Positions 37,966 to 46,631 of a stretch of 64,000 nt of DNA are shown piece by piece. The position numbers and the translations under genes are program-made. Source of the DNA: Solimonas variicoloris DSM 15731 (GTDB lineage: Bacteria > Pseudomonadota > Gammaproteobacteria > Nevskiales > Nevskiaceae); contig NZ_KB907926.1 in NCBI RefSeq assembly GCF_000382285.1, positions 186,001-250,000 of the forward strand, written 5' to 3'. Every line of letters begins with the position of its first letter. Position 1 is the stretch's first letter. A model generated the notes under the pieces. It was not told where the DNA came from. It made no database searches and saw nothing but the letters and a program-made list of their open reading frames with translations.

Positions 37966-38697
37966 ATGCAGTCTTTCCGATCGGCCGTAGCGTCCGCATG
38001 CGCTGCCCTGTTGCTTCCGTTCTGCGCACACGCCGCGGACGTCTCCTCGCTCTACACCGACCTGCGCCGCGCCGCGCCCGACGCGCAGCCGCAGGCCCTG
38101 CAGGCGGCACTCGACGCGCTGAACTGCGCACAGTCCGCCGACGAGATCGCCGACGCCCGCCGCCTGGCGCTGATCGACTACTCGCTGCCGTCGACGCAGC
38201 CGCGCCTGTGGGTCTTCGACCTCGGCGAGCGCCGGCTGCTGTTCCGCGAACTCGTCGCGCACGGCCGCAACTCCGGCGAACGCTACGCCGAGCGCTTCTC
38301 GAACCGCGACGGCAGCCTGCAGTCGAGCCTCGGCCTGTTCCGCACCCTGAACAGCTATCAGGGCGGCAACGGCTATTCGCTGCGTCTGGCCGGGCTCGAA
38401 CCGGGCGTCAACGATCTGGCCCTGCAGCGCGCGCTGGTCATCCACGGCGCTCCGTACGTCGACGCCGCGCTCGGCGCCAAGCAGGGCCGCATCGGCCGCA
38501 GCTGGGGCTGCCCGGCGGTGCGCGCCGGCATCGCCCGGCCGCTGATCGACGCGATGAAGAACGGCCAGCTGCTGTTCTCGTACTACCCGGATTCGCACTG
38601 GCTGGCGTCGTCGCGCTTCCTGCACTGCGCGACGGTCACCGAGCGCCGCGAGACGCGCACGCCGAGCTTCATCCGCACCGCCGCCGCCGCGCCCTGA
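37966..38697 (+). CDS. Murein L,D-transpeptidase catalytic-domain protein (YkuD_2 type)
   Basis: The 243-residue secreted protein (signal about 1-23) has the second YkuD-like family pattern: H160 in VIHGAPYV and C182 in GRSWGCPAV, with the N-terminal DYSLPSTQPRLWVFDL strand. The family is named for its fold; its reaction is poorly defined. It is distinct from the YcbB-type gene that it diverges from. Confidence 0.87.
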   Translation: MQSFRSAVASACAALLLPFCAHAADVSSLYTDLRRAAPDAQPQALQAALDALNCAQSADEIADARRLALIDYSLPSTQPRLWVFDLGERRLLFRELVAHGRNSGERYAERFSNRDGSLQSSLGLFRTLNSYQGGNGYSLRLAGLEPGVNDLALQRALVIHGAPYVDAALGAKQGRIGRSWGCPAVRAGIARPLIDAMKNGQLLFSYYPDSHWLASSRFLHCATVTERRETRTPSFIRTAAAAP

Positions 38698-38727
38698 ACG
38701 CTGCGGGCGCAGCAGCGGCGCAGTCTT

Positions 38728-40593
38728 TCAGCCGACGATGATGCGGCCGGCGTCGCCGCCGGTGCCGCCAAGCAGCAGCTTGTTCAGGCGGCGCACGAAG
38801 CCGGCCGGATCGTCGAGCTGGCCGCCTTCGGCGAGCACCGCCTGACCGAACAGCAGCTCGCCGAGATCGGCGAACGTCGCCTCGTCGGCGGTCGCCTTCA
38901 GCTTCTCGACCAGCGGATGGGTCGGATTGAGCTCGAGGATCGGCCGCGACGCCGGCGCCTGCTCGCCGGCGCGCTTGAGCATTTCCTCGAGCCGGCGCGA
39001 CAGCGCGTACTCGCCGGCCACCAGACACGACGGCGACTCGGTCAGGCGCGACGACAGCCGCACCGACTCGACGCGCTCGCCGAGCGTCTTCTGCAGGCGT
39101 TCGAGCACGTCCTTGTACTCGCCTTCGAGGCGCGCCTTCTCCGGCGTTTCGATCTTGCTTTCGAGATCCTTGGACGCCCGCGACACCGACTCCAGCTTCT
39201 TGCCGCCGAACTCGCTCAGGTGTCCGACCAGCCACTCGTCGATGCGGTCGACGAGCAGCAGCACCTCGAAATTGCGGGCACGAAAACCTTCGAGATGCGG
39301 CGAGCTGCGCGCCGCCGACAGCGTGTCGGCGGTCAGGTAGTAAATGCCGTCCTGCCCGGCCGGCATGCGCGCCACATAGGCGTCGAGCGAAACCTCCGGC
39401 TGGTCCGGCGCGGCGGTCGAATGGAAGCGGCACAGCCGGGCGATGCGCTCGCGGTTGGCGGCATCCTCGACAATGCCCTCCTTCAGCACCACGCCGAACG
39501 CCGCCCAGAATTTCGCGTAGTCGTCCGGCTTGTTGGCGGCCATGTCGTCGAGCAGATCGAGCACGCGCTTGACCAGCGCGCCGCGAATCTTCTCGACCGT
39601 GCGGTTGCCCTGCAGAATCTCGCGCGAGACGTTCAGCGGCAGATCCGGCGTATCGACCACGCCGCGCACGAAGCGCAGGTACGGCGGCAGCAGCTCGGCC
39701 GCCTTGTCCATGATGAAGACGCGTTTGACGTAGAGCTGCACGCCGCGCGACTGCTCGCGATCCCAGAGATCGAACGGCGCATGCGCCGGAATGTAGAGCA
39801 GCGAGGTGTACTCGATCGTGCCTTCGACCTTGTGATGCGCCCAGGCCAGCGGCGCCTGGTAGTCGTGCGCGATCTGCTCGTAGAACTTCGCGTAGTCCTC
39901 GTCCTTGAGCTCGGACTTCGGCCGCGTCCAGAACGCACGCGCCTGATTCAGCGTTTCGAGCTCGCCCTTGTCGTTCTTGAGCTTGATCGGCAGGCCGATG
40001 TGGTCCGAGTAGCGGCGCACGATCGTCGCCAGCCGCATCGGCTCCAGAAATTCCTTGTCGTCCTCGCGCAGGTGCAGGATCACTTCGGTGCCGCGATCGA
40101 GCTTGAACGAAGGCTCGACGAAAAACTCGCCCTGCCCGTCCGATTCCCAGCGCACCGCGTCGGCGTCGCTGCGCTTGCTCAGCACCGTCACCTTGTCGGC
40201 GACGATGTAGGCGGAGTAGAAACCGACGCCGAACTGGCCGATCAGCTGCGAGTCCTTCTTCTGGTCGCCGGACAGCGACTCGATGAACTTGCGCGTGCCC
40301 GAGCGCGCGATCGTGCCGAGGTTCTCGATCACTTCGTCACGCGACATGCCGACGCCGTTGTCGCGGATCGTCAGCGTGCCCGCCGCCGGATCGGGAATCA
40401 GCTCGACCGCGAGCTCGTCGCCGCCGAGCAGCTCGGGCCTGGCGATCGCCTCGAAGCGCAGCTTGTCGCAGGCATCGGAGGCATTCGAGATCAGCTCGCG
40501 CAGGAAGATTTCCTTGTTCGAGTACAGCGAATGGATCATCAGGTGCAGCAGATGCCGCACTTCCGCCTGGAATTCACGCTTTTCGGCTGCCAT
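38728..40593 (-). CDS. htpG: Molecular chaperone HtpG (Hsp90)
   Basis: The 621-residue ATP-dependent chaperone has the GHKL ATPase motifs [17 protein letters not shown] (about 34-50), DNGVGM and [13 protein letters not shown], then the middle and C-terminal dimerisation domains. The family length is about 620-640, so it is complete. AAGGAG lies about 10 bases upstream of the ATG at 40593. A heat-shock-like promoter precedes it. Confidence 0.97.
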   Translation of the reverse strand: MAAEKREFQAEVRHLLHLMIHSLYSNKEIFLRELISNASDACDKLRFEAIARPELLGGDELAVELIPDPAAGTLTIRDNGVGMSRDEVIENLGTIARSGTRKFIESLSGDQKKDSQLIGQFGVGFYSAYIVADKVTVLSKRSDADAVRWESDGQGEFFVEPSFKLDRGTEVILHLREDDKEFLEPMRLATIVRRYSDHIGLPIKLKNDKGELETLNQARAFWTRPKSELKDEDYAKFYEQIAHDYQAPLAWAHHKVEGTIEYTSLLYIPAHAPFDLWDREQSRGVQLYVKRVFIMDKAAELLPPYLRFVRGVVDTPDLPLNVSREILQGNRTVEKIRGALVKRVLDLLDDMAANKPDDYAKFWAAFGVVLKEGIVEDAANRERIARLCRFHSTAAPDQPEVSLDAYVARMPAGQDGIYYLTADTLSAARSSPHLEGFRARNFEVLLLVDRIDEWLVGHLSEFGGKKLESVSRASKDLESKIETPEKARLEGEYKDVLERLQKTLGERVESVRLSSRLTESPSCLVAGEYALSRRLEEMLKRAGEQAPASRPILELNPTHPLVEKLKATADEATFADLGELLFGQAVLAEGGQLDDPAGFVRRLNKLLLGGTGGDAGRIIVG

Positions 40594-40630
40594 TGACGCA
40601 GGACTCCTTGTGCAAACATTGGAGGCGGCG

Positions 40631-40659
40631 TTTTAGGGCCGGCGCCCGGCGATTTCAAG
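40631..40659 (-). promoter_or_regulatory. Candidate sigma-32 heat-shock promoter of htpG
   Basis: On the minus strand CTTGAAA (complement of 40653-40659) is followed after 14 bases by CCCTAAAA (complement of 40631-40638). The first is a perfect sigma-32 -35 element and the second approximates the CCCCAT -10. It lies about 40 bases before the htpG start. Confidence 0.7.
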
Positions 40660-40687
40660 CCCAGGACCTGGGCCACTCGCCGCGCGC

Positions 40688-41842
40688 TCAGTCCAGCGTG
40701 CGCCGGTAGAAACGCACGGCGACCGCCATGACGATCACCGTGAAGACCAGTATCGGCCAGATGCTTGGCCACAGCTCGGCCCAGCCGTTGCCCTTGAGCA
40801 CGATGCCGCGGATCAGGCGGTTGAAGTGCGTCAGGGGCAGCACGCTGGCGAGCCATTGCGCCCAGGCCGGCATGCCGGCGAACGGGAACATGAAGCCGGA
40901 CAGCAGCATGTTCGGCAGGAAGTAGAACATCGTCATCTGCATCGCCTGCAGCTGGTTCTTGGCCAGCGACGACAGCGTGATGCCGACGGTGAGGTTGGCG
41001 GCGATGAACAGCAGCGCGGCCAGATAGACCGCGACGATGCTGCCGAAGAACGGCACGCCGAACACGAAGCGCGCGGCGAGCAGGATGATCGTCGCCTGCA
41101 GCAGGCCGATCGCGATATACGGCACGATCTTGCCGCTCATGACCTCGAGCGGCCGCACCGGCGTCGCCAGCAGGTTTTCCATGGTGCCGCGCTCGCGTTC
41201 GCGCGTCATCGCCAGGCCCGTCATCATCACCAGCGTCATCGACAGGATCACGCCCATCAGACCGGGGATGATGTTGTACTGCGTCACGCCCTCCGGGTTG
41301 TAGAGGCGGTGCACGCGGATCTCGAACGGCGGCGCGCCCGGCAGCAGCGCCGCCAGCGGCCCGCGCAGATCCTTGCTCGCGACCGAGGCGACGATCCGCT
41401 CGACGGCGCCGAGCGCCATGCCGGTCGCGGTCGGATCGGTGGCATCGGCCTCGAGCAGCACGGCCGGCTTCTCGCCGCGCAGCAGGCGCTTGCTGAAATC
41501 CGCCGGGATACTGAGCACGAACTGCACGCGGCCCTCGGCCAGCGCTTCGCGGCCGGCGGCCTCGTCCGGCAGTTCCTCGGTGATCGCGAAGTAGCGCGAA
41601 TTGCGCAGCGCGGCGACCAGGCTGCGGCTGAACTCGCTTTGCTCGGCGCTGATCACCGCCGTCGGCAGGTGGCGCGGATCGGTGTTGATCGCGAAGCCGA
41701 ACAGCGCCAGCTGCACGATCGGGATGCCGACGATCATCGCGAAGGTGACGCGGTCGCGGCGCAGCTGCAGGAACTCCTTGCGCACCACGCCCCACCAGCG
41801 CGCCGCCGAGAAGCCGCGGAAGTTGCCGAGCCAGGCGCTCAC
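40688..41842 (-). CDS. ABC-2 type transporter permease
   Basis: The 384-residue permease has one N-terminal TM (about 25-50), a large periplasmic domain, then five TM helices (about 185-375) with the RERERGTMENLLATPVRPLEVM motif typical of ABC-2 exporters such as YbhS/YbhR. The GTG start overlaps the ATPase stop (GTGA). E. coli ybhFSR has two permeases; only one is present here, so it probably forms a homodimer. Confidence 0.9.
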   Translation of the reverse strand: MSAWLGNFRGFSAARWWGVVRKEFLQLRRDRVTFAMIVGIPIVQLALFGFAINTDPRHLPTAVISAEQSEFSRSLVAALRNSRYFAITEELPDEAAGREALAEGRVQFVLSIPADFSKRLLRGEKPAVLLEADATDPTATGMALGAVERIVASVASKDLRGPLAALLPGAPPFEIRVHRLYNPEGVTQYNIIPGLMGVILSMTLVMMTGLAMTRERERGTMENLLATPVRPLEVMSGKIVPYIAIGLLQATIILLAARFVFGVPFFGSIVAVYLAALLFIAANLTVGITLSSLAKNQLQAMQMTMFYFLPNMLLSGFMFPFAGMPAWAQWLASVLPLTHFNRLIRGIVLKGNGWAELWPSIWPILVFTVIVMAVAVRFYRRTLD

Positions 41843-42777
41843 GGCCGCTCCCGGTAGTTGTCGGTCGCGCGGCTCATCAGATGGATGAAGACGTCCTCGA
41901 GACCGGTCGGCACCGTCTCGATGCGCAGACCGGCGCCGCCGGCGATGCGGCGCACGCTGGCTTCCAGCGTCGCGGCGTCGGCGCCGGTCACGTGCAGGAC
42001 ACTGCCGAAGACCACGGTCTGCTCGACGCCCGGCGCCTCGCGCAGGCGCTGCGACAGCTCGCCCAGGTGCTCGCCATGCACGGCCCAGGTCGTCAGCCGC
42101 TGCGCGGCGACGACCTCGGCGGCGGTGCCCTGCACCAGCAGCTGGCCGTAGGCCATGTAGGCGAGCTTGTGGCAGCGCTCGGCCTCGTCCATGTAGTGCG
42201 TGCTGACCAGCACCGAAATGCCCTGCGCGGCGAGGCCGTGCAGCTCTTCCCAGAAGTCGCGGCGCGCGGTCGGGTCGACGCCGGCGGTCGGCTCGTCGAG
42301 CAGCAGTAGCTGCGGCCGGTGCAGCATGCACGCCGCCAGCGCCAGGCGCTGCTTCCAGCCACCCGACAGCGCACCGGTCAGCTGCTGCGCGCGCGAGGTG
42401 AGGCCGAGCCGTTCGAGCGCCTCGTCGACGGCGGCGCGGCGGTTCGGCATTTCGTAAAGGCGCGCGACGAAATCGAGGTTCTCGCGAATCGTCAGGTCTT
42501 CCCAGTACGAGAAGCGCTGCGTCATGTAGCCGACCTGGCGCTTGATCGCGTCGGCCTCGCGCAGGATGTCGTGGCCGAGACAGCGGCCGCTGCCGGAATC
42601 CGGCGTCAGCAGGCCGCACATCATGCGGATCGACGTGGTCTTGCCGCTGCCGTTCGGGCCGAGAAAGCCGAAAATCTCGCCGCGCCGCACCTGCAGGCTG
42701 AGGTCGGCGACCACGTGCTTGTCGCCAAAAAACTTGTTCAGGCCGCGGACGTCGATCGCCAGCGCCTGGGCGCTCAC
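41839..42777 (-). CDS. ABC transporter ATP-binding protein
   Basis: The 312-residue ATPase has Walker A GPNGSGKT (40-47), the signature LSGGWKQRLALA, Walker B LLLLDEPTAGVDP and a switch histidine in VSTHYMDEAERC. The C-terminal extension (about 235-312) is typical of ABC-2 drug-export ATPases. It corresponds to one half of E. coli YbhF. GTG starts overlap at both ends of the operon (GTGA), so HlyD, ATPase and permease are coupled. Confidence 0.92.
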   Translation of the reverse strand: MSAQALAIDVRGLNKFFGDKHVVADLSLQVRRGEIFGFLGPNGSGKTTSIRMMCGLLTPDSGSGRCLGHDILREADAIKRQVGYMTQRFSYWEDLTIRENLDFVARLYEMPNRRAAVDEALERLGLTSRAQQLTGALSGGWKQRLALAACMLHRPQLLLLDEPTAGVDPTARRDFWEELHGLAAQGISVLVSTHYMDEAERCHKLAYMAYGQLLVQGTAAEVVAAQRLTTWAVHGEHLGELSQRLREAPGVEQTVVFGSVLHVTGADAATLEASVRRIAGGAGLRIETVPTGLEDVFIHLMSRATDNYRERP

Positions 42778-43727
42778 GGCAGCGTCACCGTCAGCGGCTG
42801 GCCCGGATGCAGCACGCCGGCGTCGGCCGGCGTCGGCCAGGCCTCGACCATGAACACCAGCTTGTCGCGCGTCTCGTTGCTGTAGATCACCGGCGGCGTG
42901 TACTCCGCCTCGCCCGCCACGTAGCGGATCGTCGCCGGCAGCTCGCACGCGCAGCCATCGCACTGCAGGCGCACGCTCTGGCCGGGGTGCAGCCGCCCGA
43001 CCGTGGTCTCCGGCACGAAGAAGCGGACCTTGACGTTGCCCGGCGGCAGCAGGCGCACGACCGGGCTGCCGGCCGGCACCCACTCGCCGAGGCGATACAG
43101 CGTGTCGTAGACCTGCGCGTCCTGCCCGGCCCGCAGCGTCTTCTCGTCGAGCCGCCACTGCGCCTGCGCCAGCTGCGCGCGCGCTGCCTCGACCTGCGCC
43201 GCCTGCGCGGCGATCTGCTGCTCGCGCCCCGGCAGCGCGGCGACGGCGAGCTGGTCGCGCAGTTCGCGCACGCGCTCGGCGGCGGCCTCGGCCGCGGCGC
43301 GGCTGGCGTCGAGCTGGGCCTGCGACACTGCGCCGCTGCCGGCCAGGGCCTGATCGCGGCGCCACTGCTCGGCAGCGTTGCGATCGGCGGCCATGGCCTG
43401 CGCCAGCTGCGCGCGCAGCACCGCGATCTCGGGTGCACGCTTGCCGGTCAGCAGATCCGCGTACTGCGCCTGCGCCGCAGACAGCTGCTGCGCCGCCTGG
43501 CGCTGTGCGGCCGCCTCCAGTGTCGCCTCGAGCGCGAACAGTGGCGCGCCGGCGCGGACCGCGTCGCCGCGCCGGACCGTGAGCCGCTCCAGCCGCCCGG
43601 CCTGCGAGGCGGCGACGTAGACGAACTCGCCTTCGACGTAGCCCTGGAAACGGTCGACAGCGGGATCCGAACAGGCCGCGAGCCCGGACACGCACAGCAG
43701 CACCGCGATCAGAGAGCCTCTAGGCAT
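42774..43727 (-). CDS. HlyD-family periplasmic adaptor (YbhG-like), lipoprotein
   Basis: The 317-residue adaptor has a lipobox-like signal (L-A-A-C, Cys about 19), the lipoyl half-motif (EGEFVYVAASQAGRLERLTVRRGDAVRAGAPLF), a long coiled-coil hairpin (about 70-195) and a second lipoyl half (LRAGQDAQVYDTLYRLGEWVPAGSPVV). It should link the ABC exporter to an outer-membrane channel. Its start overlaps the TetR stop by 8 bases. Confidence 0.88.
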   Translation of the reverse strand: MPRGSLIAVLLCVSGLAACSDPAVDRFQGYVEGEFVYVAASQAGRLERLTVRRGDAVRAGAPLFALEATLEAAAQRQAAQQLSAAQAQYADLLTGKRAPEIAVLRAQLAQAMAADRNAAEQWRRDQALAGSGAVSQAQLDASRAAAEAAAERVRELRDQLAVAALPGREQQIAAQAAQVEAARAQLAQAQWRLDEKTLRAGQDAQVYDTLYRLGEWVPAGSPVVRLLPPGNVKVRFFVPETTVGRLHPGQSVRLQCDGCACELPATIRYVAGEAEYTPPVIYSNETRDKLVFMVEAWPTPADAGVLHPGQPLTVTLP

Positions 43728-44406
43728 CGGCGCGCTCCAGGAGCTCGCGCTGCGCGCGCAGCGCGCCCAGCGAAAATTGCGCGATATGGGCGGAAAGGCG
43801 CGCAACCGCGCCGTCGTCATAGGTCTGCGGCGCCAGCGTCTGCACCAGCGGCCGCGCGAACAGGTAGAACATGCACTGGCTGACGAGGCTGAACGTGCAG
43901 CGCTGGATCGTGGCGGCGTCCGCACGGGGGCCGAGCAGCGCCGTCACGACGGCCGACAGCTGCCGGAACTGCGGCGCGATGACGTCCTGCACCATCGCCG
44001 GCAGCGCCGCGCTCGGCGCCAGCAGCTCGCGCATCAGCAGCTTCGGCACGAAGCCGCGCTGGTCGTCGGCGAGCAGGCGGCTCAGCAGCATGGTCAGCGC
44101 TGCCTGCAATGCGGCCTCGGGCGTCGCCGATTGGGCCGGGTCGGGCAGCGGATAGCGCTCGATGCGCTCGCTCGCCTGGCGGCGCAGCACCTCCAGATAG
44201 AGCGCTTCCTTGCTGCCGAAGTGATAGTTGATCGCGGCGACGTTGGCGCCGGCACGCTCGGCGATGTCGCGCACGCGTGCCTGCTCGTAGCCGGAGGCGA
44301 CGAAGACCGCCGTCGCCGCCTGCAGCAGCGCGGCGCGCGTCGCCTCGGGCGAGCCGCCGACGGCGGTTTTCTTCGGACTTGCGGGGCGACGGCGGGGAAG
44401 CTTCAT
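43720..44406 (-). CDS. TetR-family transcriptional regulator (CecR-like)
   Basis: The 228-residue repressor has the TetR helix-turn-helix VRDIAERAGANVAAINYHFGSKEALYLEV (about 45-73) and a C-terminal DUF1956-like ligand domain. In E. coli CecR (YbiH) sits before the ybhGFSR exporter, the same order as here. ATG at 44406 opens the protein. A perfect 16-base palindrome lies 8 bases upstream, so it very likely controls its own operon. Confidence 0.9.
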   Translation of the reverse strand: MKLPRRRPASPKKTAVGGSPEATRAALLQAATAVFVASGYEQARVRDIAERAGANVAAINYHFGSKEALYLEVLRRQASERIERYPLPDPAQSATPEAALQAALTMLLSRLLADDQRGFVPKLLMRELLAPSAALPAMVQDVIAPQFRQLSAVVTALLGPRADAATIQRCTFSLVSQCMFYLFARPLVQTLAPQTYDDGAVARLSAHIAQFSLGALRAQRELLERADA

Positions 44407-44414
44407 CGACGGAA

Positions 44415-44430
44415 TCAAACAATTGTTTGA
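44415..44430 (-). promoter_or_regulatory. Perfect 16-base palindrome, putative TetR/CecR operator
   Basis: TCAAACAATTGTTTGA is a perfect inverted repeat. A -10-like TATTAA lies just upstream on the minus strand (complement of 44441-44446). Binding here would block transcription of the TetR/exporter operon. Confidence 0.78.
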
Positions 44431-44517
44431 AACAGTCGATTTAATACGCCCGGCGCGGCAGCCGGTCAAGCGCCGGCGCGGTGTGTGCCGGCGCCGTACG
44501 CCAAAATGCGGACGACC

Positions 44518-44553
44518 AAAAGCCACGGCGGACCTTTGAAGGTCCGCCGTGGC
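44518..44553 (-). terminator. Rho-independent terminator of the rpsP-rimM-trmD-rplS operon
   Basis: GCCACGGCGGACCT and AGGTCCGCCGTGGC pair over 14 bases with a short loop within 44522-44553. On the minus strand the stem is followed by TTTT (44521-44518). It lies 46 bases after the rplS stop. Confidence 0.92.
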
Positions 44554-44598
44554 GACATCACGGTCGGTGCCGGCCGCGCCGCGGCCGGACGGCGCGTC

Positions 44599-44952
44599 TT
44601 AGCCGAGTTTCTCGGCGATGCGCGCGGCCTTGCCCGACAGATTGCGCAGGTAGTACAGCTTGGCGCGACGGACTTCACCGCGACGCTTCACGCTGATCTC
44701 GGCGACCTGCGGGCTGTAGGTCTGGAACACGCGCTCGACACCCTCGCCGTGCGAGGTCTTGCGCACGGTGAACGCCGAGTTCAGGCCGCGGTTGCGCTTG
44801 GCGATGACGACGCCTTCGAACGACTGCAGACGCTCGCGATCGCCTTCCTTGACCTTGACCTTGACCTCGACCGTGTCACCCGGATTGAAAGCCGGAACCT
44901 GCTTGTTCATCTGTTCCGCTTCAACCGCGGCAATGATCTTGTTCGTACGCAT
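44599..44952 (-). CDS. rplS: 50S ribosomal protein L19
   Basis: The 117-residue protein has the L19 features [35 protein letters not shown] and the C-terminal [19 protein letters not shown]. It sits at the subunit interface. It is the last gene of the four-gene operon, about 20 bases after trmD. Confidence 0.98.
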   Translation of the reverse strand: MRTNKIIAAVEAEQMNKQVPAFNPGDTVEVKVKVKEGDRERLQSFEGVVIAKRNRGLNSAFTVRKTSHGEGVERVFQTYSPQVAEISVKRRGEVRRAKLYYLRNLSGKAARIAEKLG

Positions 44953-44972
44953 GTCTGATACCTCTGTTGTGC

Positions 44973-45719
44973 CTACCGCTGCTGCGCGATGAAGTCGCGC
45001 AACAGCGCCCTTGAATCCTCGTCCAGCTCCAGCCCGTCGAGCAGCTCGGGCCGCTTCAACCATGTCTGCCCGAGCGACTGCTGACGACGCCAGCGCGCGA
45101 TTTTCGCATGATCGCCGGACAACAGCACGTCCGGGACCGCGGCATCGCGCCAGACTTCCGGCCGCGTGTAGTGCGGATGGTCCAGAAGCCCCGCGGAGAA
45201 CGAATCGTTCACCGCCGACTGCTCGTCGCCCAGCACGCCGGGCAACAGGCGGGCAATGGCATCAATCACCACCATCGCCGCCAGTTCGCCGCCGGACAAC
45301 ACGAAGTCGCCCAGCGACAGTTCAAAATCCACTTCGGCCGCGAGCACACGCTCGTCCAGGCCTTCGTACCGACCGCAGAGCAGGATCAAGCCCGGCTCCG
45401 CGCTCAGGCGCTCCGCCCATCGCTGATCGAAGCGGCTGCCCTGCGGCGACAGATAGACCACTTTCGTGGGAACCTTCGCCGCTCCGAGCGCCGCTCTGGC
45501 GTCGCTCACCGCCGCCGCGAGCGGCTCGGCTTCCATCACCATGCCGGGCCCGCCGCCGTACGGCCGGGCGTCGACCCGGCGCCACTTGTTCGTGCTGTAG
45601 TCGCGCGGATTGCGCGTCGACAGCGCGAGCTGGCCCTGCTCGACCGCGATCCGGGGCATCCCGAACCGCGTCACCTGCTCCACGAATTCCGGGAACAGCG
45701 TGATGACCTCGACCTTCAT
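44973..45719 (-). CDS. trmD: tRNA (guanine37-N1)-methyltransferase
   Basis: This 248-residue SPOUT methyltransferase makes m1G37 and prevents frameshifting at proline and other codons. The SAM-binding deep knot is seen in [14 protein letters not shown] and [16 protein letters not shown]. The start ATG at 45719 ([11 protein letters not shown]) overlaps the rimM stop (TGATG region); an in-frame upstream codon is less likely. Confidence 0.97.
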   Translation of the reverse strand: MKVEVITLFPEFVEQVTRFGMPRIAVEQGQLALSTRNPRDYSTNKWRRVDARPYGGGPGMVMEAEPLAAAVSDARAALGAAKVPTKVVYLSPQGSRFDQRWAERLSAEPGLILLCGRYEGLDERVLAAEVDFELSLGDFVLSGGELAAMVVIDAIARLLPGVLGDEQSAVNDSFSAGLLDHPHYTRPEVWRDAAVPDVLLSGDHAKIARWRRQQSLGQTWLKRPELLDGLELDEDSRALLRDFIAQQR

Positions 45720-46255
45720 CACCAGTCCGGCTGCCACTCGCAGACGATGCGACCGCCGGCCAGATCGACCTCGCGGACGATCTGCGGACTGACGAACGGA
45801 ATCAGCCGCGTCGTTGCGTCCGCGCCATCGCCGCTGCGATCGGTGATGACCAGCACGTCCTGCGGTCCGTTGCTGGTCATGTCGGTGACCGTGCCCAGCG
45901 GCAGCCCTTCGACGTTCTCGACGCGAAGGCCGATCAGCTCGGCCCAGTAGTACTGGCCGTCCGGCAGCTTCGGCATCTCGCTGCGCTCGACCTGGATCTC
46001 GGCGCCGATCAGTCCGGCGGCGATCTCGCGATCCTCGATCGGCGCGCCATTGGCGTCGCTGATCTGCGCGACCAGACTGCTACCGTGCACCTGACCGGCG
46101 AGCAGCTTGGCTTCGAAGCCTTCGCCGCGGGCGATCCACCAGCGGCGGTACTTCAGAATGTTCTGGGCCGGCCGGGTGTCGGAGTACACCTTGATCCAGC
46201 CCTTGACGCCGTAGACGCCGGCGACGCGGCCCAGCGTCACCCGGCGCGTTTCCAC
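45719..46255 (-). CDS. rimM: Ribosome maturation factor RimM
   Basis: The 178-residue protein assists 30S head assembly and binds S19. It has the N-terminal VTLGRVAGVYGVKGWIKVYS motif and a C-terminal PRC-barrel (YYWAELIGLRVENVEG ... IPFVSPQIVREVDL). The start is GTG, three bases after the rpsP stop. Confidence 0.95.
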   Translation of the reverse strand: METRRVTLGRVAGVYGVKGWIKVYSDTRPAQNILKYRRWWIARGEGFEAKLLAGQVHGSSLVAQISDANGAPIEDREIAAGLIGAEIQVERSEMPKLPDGQYYWAELIGLRVENVEGLPLGTVTDMTSNGPQDVLVITDRSGDGADATTRLIPFVSPQIVREVDLAGGRIVCEWQPDW

Positions 46256-46258
46256 AGC

Positions 46259-46510
46259 TTAGGCGGCGGCCTTCGGCGCCGTCTTGACCAGGAACGCGAC
46301 GCGATCCGACATCTGCGCGCCATTCTTGGTCCAGTGTTCGACGCGGGCGAGGTCGAGCACGAGCTTCTGCTCCTGACCCTTGGCGTTCGGGTTGTAGTGG
46401 CCGAGGCGCTCGATGAAGCGGCCGTCGCGGGCGCTGCTCTTCTCGGTGGCAACCACGTGGTAGAACGGGCGCTTCTTGGCGCCGGCGCGAGCCAGACGAA
46501 TCGTAACCAT
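46259..46510 (-). CDS. rpsP: 30S ribosomal protein S16
   Basis: The 83-residue protein begins [20 protein letters not shown] and contains [14 protein letters not shown], both diagnostic of S16. It is the first gene of the rpsP-rimM-trmD-rplS operon. Confidence 0.98.
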   Translation of the reverse strand: MVTIRLARAGAKKRPFYHVVATEKSSARDGRFIERLGHYNPNAKGQEQKLVLDLARVEHWTKNGAQMSDRVAFLVKTAPKAAA

Positions 46511-46572
46511 GCTTGCAAATTCCTGTTTTCTAGACGACCTAGCAGGCCGCTAAGGCCGCTGAAAGGCCGCGT

Positions 46573-46578
46573 ATTTTA
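46573..46578 (-). promoter_or_regulatory. Possible -10 element for the rpsP operon
   Basis: TAAAAT (complement of 46573-46578) lies about 63 bases before rpsP and matches five of six -10 positions. No good -35 was seen, so this is a weak call. Confidence 0.35.
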
Positions 46579-46631
46579 GCGATTTCCACACAGAACTCCA
46601 GCGCTTCGGCCAGTCTGGTGGAAATTGCCGC

